DNA of 64,000 nt, taken from positions 189,404-253,403 of the forward strand of contig JXTC01000281.1 in assembly GCA_002914845.1 (NCBI GenBank). Direction: 5' to 3'. The notes under the pieces were generated by a model. That model saw nothing but the letters and a program-made list of their open reading frames with translations. It did not search any database and had not been told where the DNA came from. The position numbers were made by a program, and so were the translations under genes. Position 1 is the stretch's first letter, and each line of letters opens with the position of its first letter. Shown here one piece after another: positions 61,401-64,000 of this stretch. Source of the DNA: Trema orientale (Eukaryota; Streptophyta; Magnoliopsida; Rosales; Cannabaceae).

Positions 61401-63167
61401 CTCAAACTTTGGTGACACTATTTGTACGGGACTCAATGTCGAATTTACACTGATCATAAAAGCCTGAAATACATATTCACTCAGAAAGAGTTGAACATGA
61501 GGCAACGTAGGTGGCTGGAGTTGGTTAAGGATTATGATTGTGAAATCCTATACCATCCCGGTAAGGCAAATAAGGTCGCAAACGCACTAAGTAGGAAAAT
61601 AACTATAACCTTGATGTCAATGAAAGCCTTACCTGAGCCCTTACAAGAAGATATTAATAGTGTCGGTTTAGAGTTAATAGTAGGAAAATTGTCAACTTTA
61701 ACTCTCAAACCAAATATTCTAGATAACATAAAGGAAGCTCAGGAGCTCGATCCAGCGCTAGTGCGAATTAGAGAAGATATTACAGAGGGTAGACAGTCAG
61801 AGTTCAACATCTCTCCTGATGGAATCCTCAAGTTAAATGGTAGACTTTGCATACCAAATGATGTAGAAATGAGGATTCAAATCTTTTTCGAAGCACATGA
61901 AACCCCTTATTCTGTCCACCCTGGTACAACAAAGATGTACAACGATCTCAAAGAGTACTTTTGGTGGAATGGAATGAAAAATGATGTGGCGAAGTACGTG
62001 CAAAAGTGTTTGACTTGTCAGAAAGTCAAGGCTGAACACAGGAGACTTGCTGGGGAGTTACAACCGATTGAAATTCCTGAGTGGAAATGGGAGAAAATTG
62101 CCATGGATTTTGTGGTTGGATTACCCAAAACACGTGAAGGATATGATGGAATATGGGTGATTGTGGATCGATTGACTAAATCAGCACATTTTCTACCAAT
62201 GAAAATCACTTATTCATTGAAAAAGTTGGCAGAATTATATGTGACTGAGATAGTCAGACTACATGGAATACCACCATCAATCATTTCTGACCGCAACAGT
62301 CGATTTACATCTACTTTTTGGAGGAAGGTTCAACAAGCTTTAGGAACAAAGCTACTTTTTAGCACAGCTTTCCATCCATAAACGGATGGGCAGTCAGAAC
62401 GAACTATCCAAACTCTAGAAGATATGCTCAGGGCATGTTTGATAGACTTTAAAGGAGCATAGAACAAGAAGCTTCCATTGATAGAATTCTCTTATAATAA
62501 TAGCTATCAGGCTTCTATCAAGGCAGCACCTTATGAAGCACTTTATGGAAGGAGATGTATATCTCCAATCCATTGGTACGAACCTTGAGAGAAGCATTTA
62601 GAAACCACTAACTTCATAAGGGAGACCACTGAAGTAGTACAGAAAATTAAGAAAAGGATGGAAACTGCCCAAAGTCGACAGAAAAGCTATGCTGACAAGC
62701 AGAGAACACCATTGGAATTCCAAGTCGGAGACGTAGTTTTTCTAAAAGTTGCACCAATGAAAGTTGTAATGAGGTTCAGGAAAAAGGAAAAATTGAGTCC
62801 GAGATATATTGGACCGTTCAAGATCCTCGAACGAGTAGGAAAAGTAGCATATAGACTGGCTCTACCACCAGAGTTGGCTAATGTACACAACGTCTTTCAT
62901 GTATCTATGCTGAAAAAGTATGTCCCGGACCCTTCACACGTGTTAAATCATGAACCCATCGAGATTCATAAAGACTTAACCTACGAAGAGAAACCAGTCA
63001 AAATATTAGCACGTGAAGAGAAAACTCTTCGGAACAAGACAATACCCCTGGTTAAGGTATTGTGGCGTAATCACAAAATCGAGGAAGCTACATGGGAACG
63101 AGAAGAAGAGATGAAGAAAAAGTACCCACACCATTCTAATTTTCGAGGACGAAAATTTTATAAGTAG
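58473..63167 (+). pseudogene. Gag-pol frame of the Ty3 chromovirus
   Basis: One frame of about 1,565 codons. In order: a coiled-coil-like N-terminus, the Gag domain (58760-59270), CCHC knuckle CYICGKEGHYAKNC (about 59541-59582), aspartic protease LFDSGATHCF (about 59809), reverse transcriptase with FIDDILIYS (about 60820), RNase H (FSDAS, about 61259), the integrase HHCC zinc finger and catalytic core (61900-62400), a GPF module (about 62810) and a chromodomain-like C-terminus (LVKVLWRNHKIEEATWE). In-frame stops at 58695, 58908, 59607, 59673, 60201, 61140, 61332, 61413, 62379, 62460 and 62586 break it. No frameshift was found, and the catalytic motifs named here are present. Inactive as it stands. 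Confidence 0.92.
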
Positions 63168-63174
63168 GGGAGAT
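63164..63174 (+). other. Polypurine tract before the 3' LTR
   Basis: GTAGGGGAGAT lies directly before the TGTAAACC start of the 3' LTR, where plus-strand DNA synthesis would be primed. Confidence 0.75.
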
Positions 63175-64000
63175 TGTAAACCCCGAGAAAGCCCTAGACT
63201 TGAAAAAAAAAATTAGTTTAATAATTATTTATCATGATCTTTTAATATTAGTGTATTCTCTTGAAGAATGAATTTATCATGTTAATTTTCTTGTTTAAAA
63301 TTTTATTATGTGTATTTTATTTCTTTGGTCATAGAAATTGAGTAGTTATACACTAATGAATTTCGTGAATATGTTGCAGTGAGATACACACAAGAAAGCC
63401 AAGTTGAACTATGTGCCTGATTTCAAATATAAATTATTTTATAACATATATGGTTATGGTTGTTAATATGAAATAGGCTTAGTTAATTATGGTTACTATT
63501 GGGTCTTAAATTGTTTGAGTTCAATAGTCATTTATTTTGGCCCAATAGGTAATAGGAAAGTCCAATTTAAAATTGTTAGTATTCCTATTTGTAATTATCA
63601 TTGGGTTTTAATCTTTTAGCCCAATATTATTTATTTTGGCCCAATAGGTAATAGGAGAGCCCAAGTTGAAGTAAATATTTCAAGCCCAAGTAATAAGTTA
63701 AATAGTCATAAGTAAAATGTATATATATATGTAAATAGTAAAAGAAGAATTAATGGTGTAGCCATTAACATATTTTAATAATATGCATATACATTCATCA
63801 ATTCACTTATAAGAATGAAAAATGATGTAAAACATCATTTACATATTTTATCTATATATTATTACCATTAAAATAAAAGAAATTTATTAATTACATTAGA
63901 AAATAAAACAAAAATTAGGTAAGTTATGTAATCATGCATTAATTATTTGAATGGCATATCCATTATATGGATTTTATGGATATTAAATGTAAATATTATA
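63175..64000 (+). repeat. 3' LTR, first 826 bases
   Basis: Matches 52923-53748 closely and is cut by the window end at the same base at which the first 5' LTR piece is cut by an N. It shares features with that piece (for example GGTTGTTAATATGAAATAGG) that the LTR copy from 53750 lacks. Confidence 0.9.

Larger units (their letters stand above)
52923..64000 (+). mobile_element. Ty3-type chromovirus (Tekay/Del-like) retrotransposon with an extra Gag-like frame
   Basis: Order: 5' LTR (52923-57323, inflated by an assembly join at 53749), primer binding site (57326-57336), an extra Gag-like frame (57451-58287), gag-pol in one frame (58473-63167), polypurine tract (about 63164-63174) and a partial 3' LTR (63175 to the window end). 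Pol order protease, reverse transcriptase, RNase H, integrase defines Ty3. The C-terminal chromodomain-like tail and very long LTRs fit the Tekay/Del clade. Eleven in-frame stops but no frameshift in gag-pol mean a recently silenced, inactive copy. Target duplication cannot be checked because the 3' end lies outside the window. Confidence 0.92.

Overview
This window is nuclear DNA from a flowering plant, most likely a eudicot. It is AT-rich, its genes carry many small GT-AG introns, and it holds plant-type gene families (a PLS-DYW pentatricopeptide repeat gene, a cytosolic-pathway mevalonate diphosphate decarboxylase), Mutator- and hAT-like MITEs and a Ty3 chromovirus. Nothing in the sequence fixes the species.

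Bases 1 to about 36,500 are a gene-bearing arm. Two tandem alpha/beta-hydrolase paralogues (586-2896 and 7121-9462, plus strand) share the same four-exon structure and both predict 349 residues. A complete ten-exon mevalonate diphosphate decarboxylase gene follows on the minus strand (10732-16051; 421 residues). Next is a rearranged block: a direct copy of the 3' end of the ribosome-biogenesis gene found further right (19720-20482), an inverted and broken copy of the PPR gene (20485-22069) interrupted by a 1,009-bp hAT-like element, and the intact DYW-type PPR gene (22539-25124, minus strand, two exons, 779 residues). A thirteen-exon RIX1/PELP1-like gene (26570-36356, minus strand, 896 residues) ends the gene-rich part; every splice phase closes in the reconstruction given here.

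Bases 36,500 to 64,000 have no host gene that I can support. They hold long-inverted-repeat MITEs, an 855-bp and a 1.8-kb segmental tandem duplication (each with a MITE present in one copy and absent from the other), and two related Ty3 elements in opposite orientation. The plus-strand element (52923 to the window end) has very long LTRs, a primer binding site, an extra upstream Gag-like reading frame and a gag-pol frame ending in a chromodomain-like tail. The minus-strand relative (48173-52922) is truncated and abuts the first inside its LTR.

The most interesting signal is the two-Gag architecture of these chromoviruses, kept in both diverged copies together with an in-frame stop at the same place. 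Also notable are a GC-AG intron in the decarboxylase gene, the PPR/RIX1-tail rearrangement with a precisely datable hAT insertion, and single-N joins at which repeated sequence was placed side by side, so the LTR region of this assembly is not reliable. Coding genes were reconstructed by hand from splice sites and reading phase; family names rest on recognised motifs, not on database searches.
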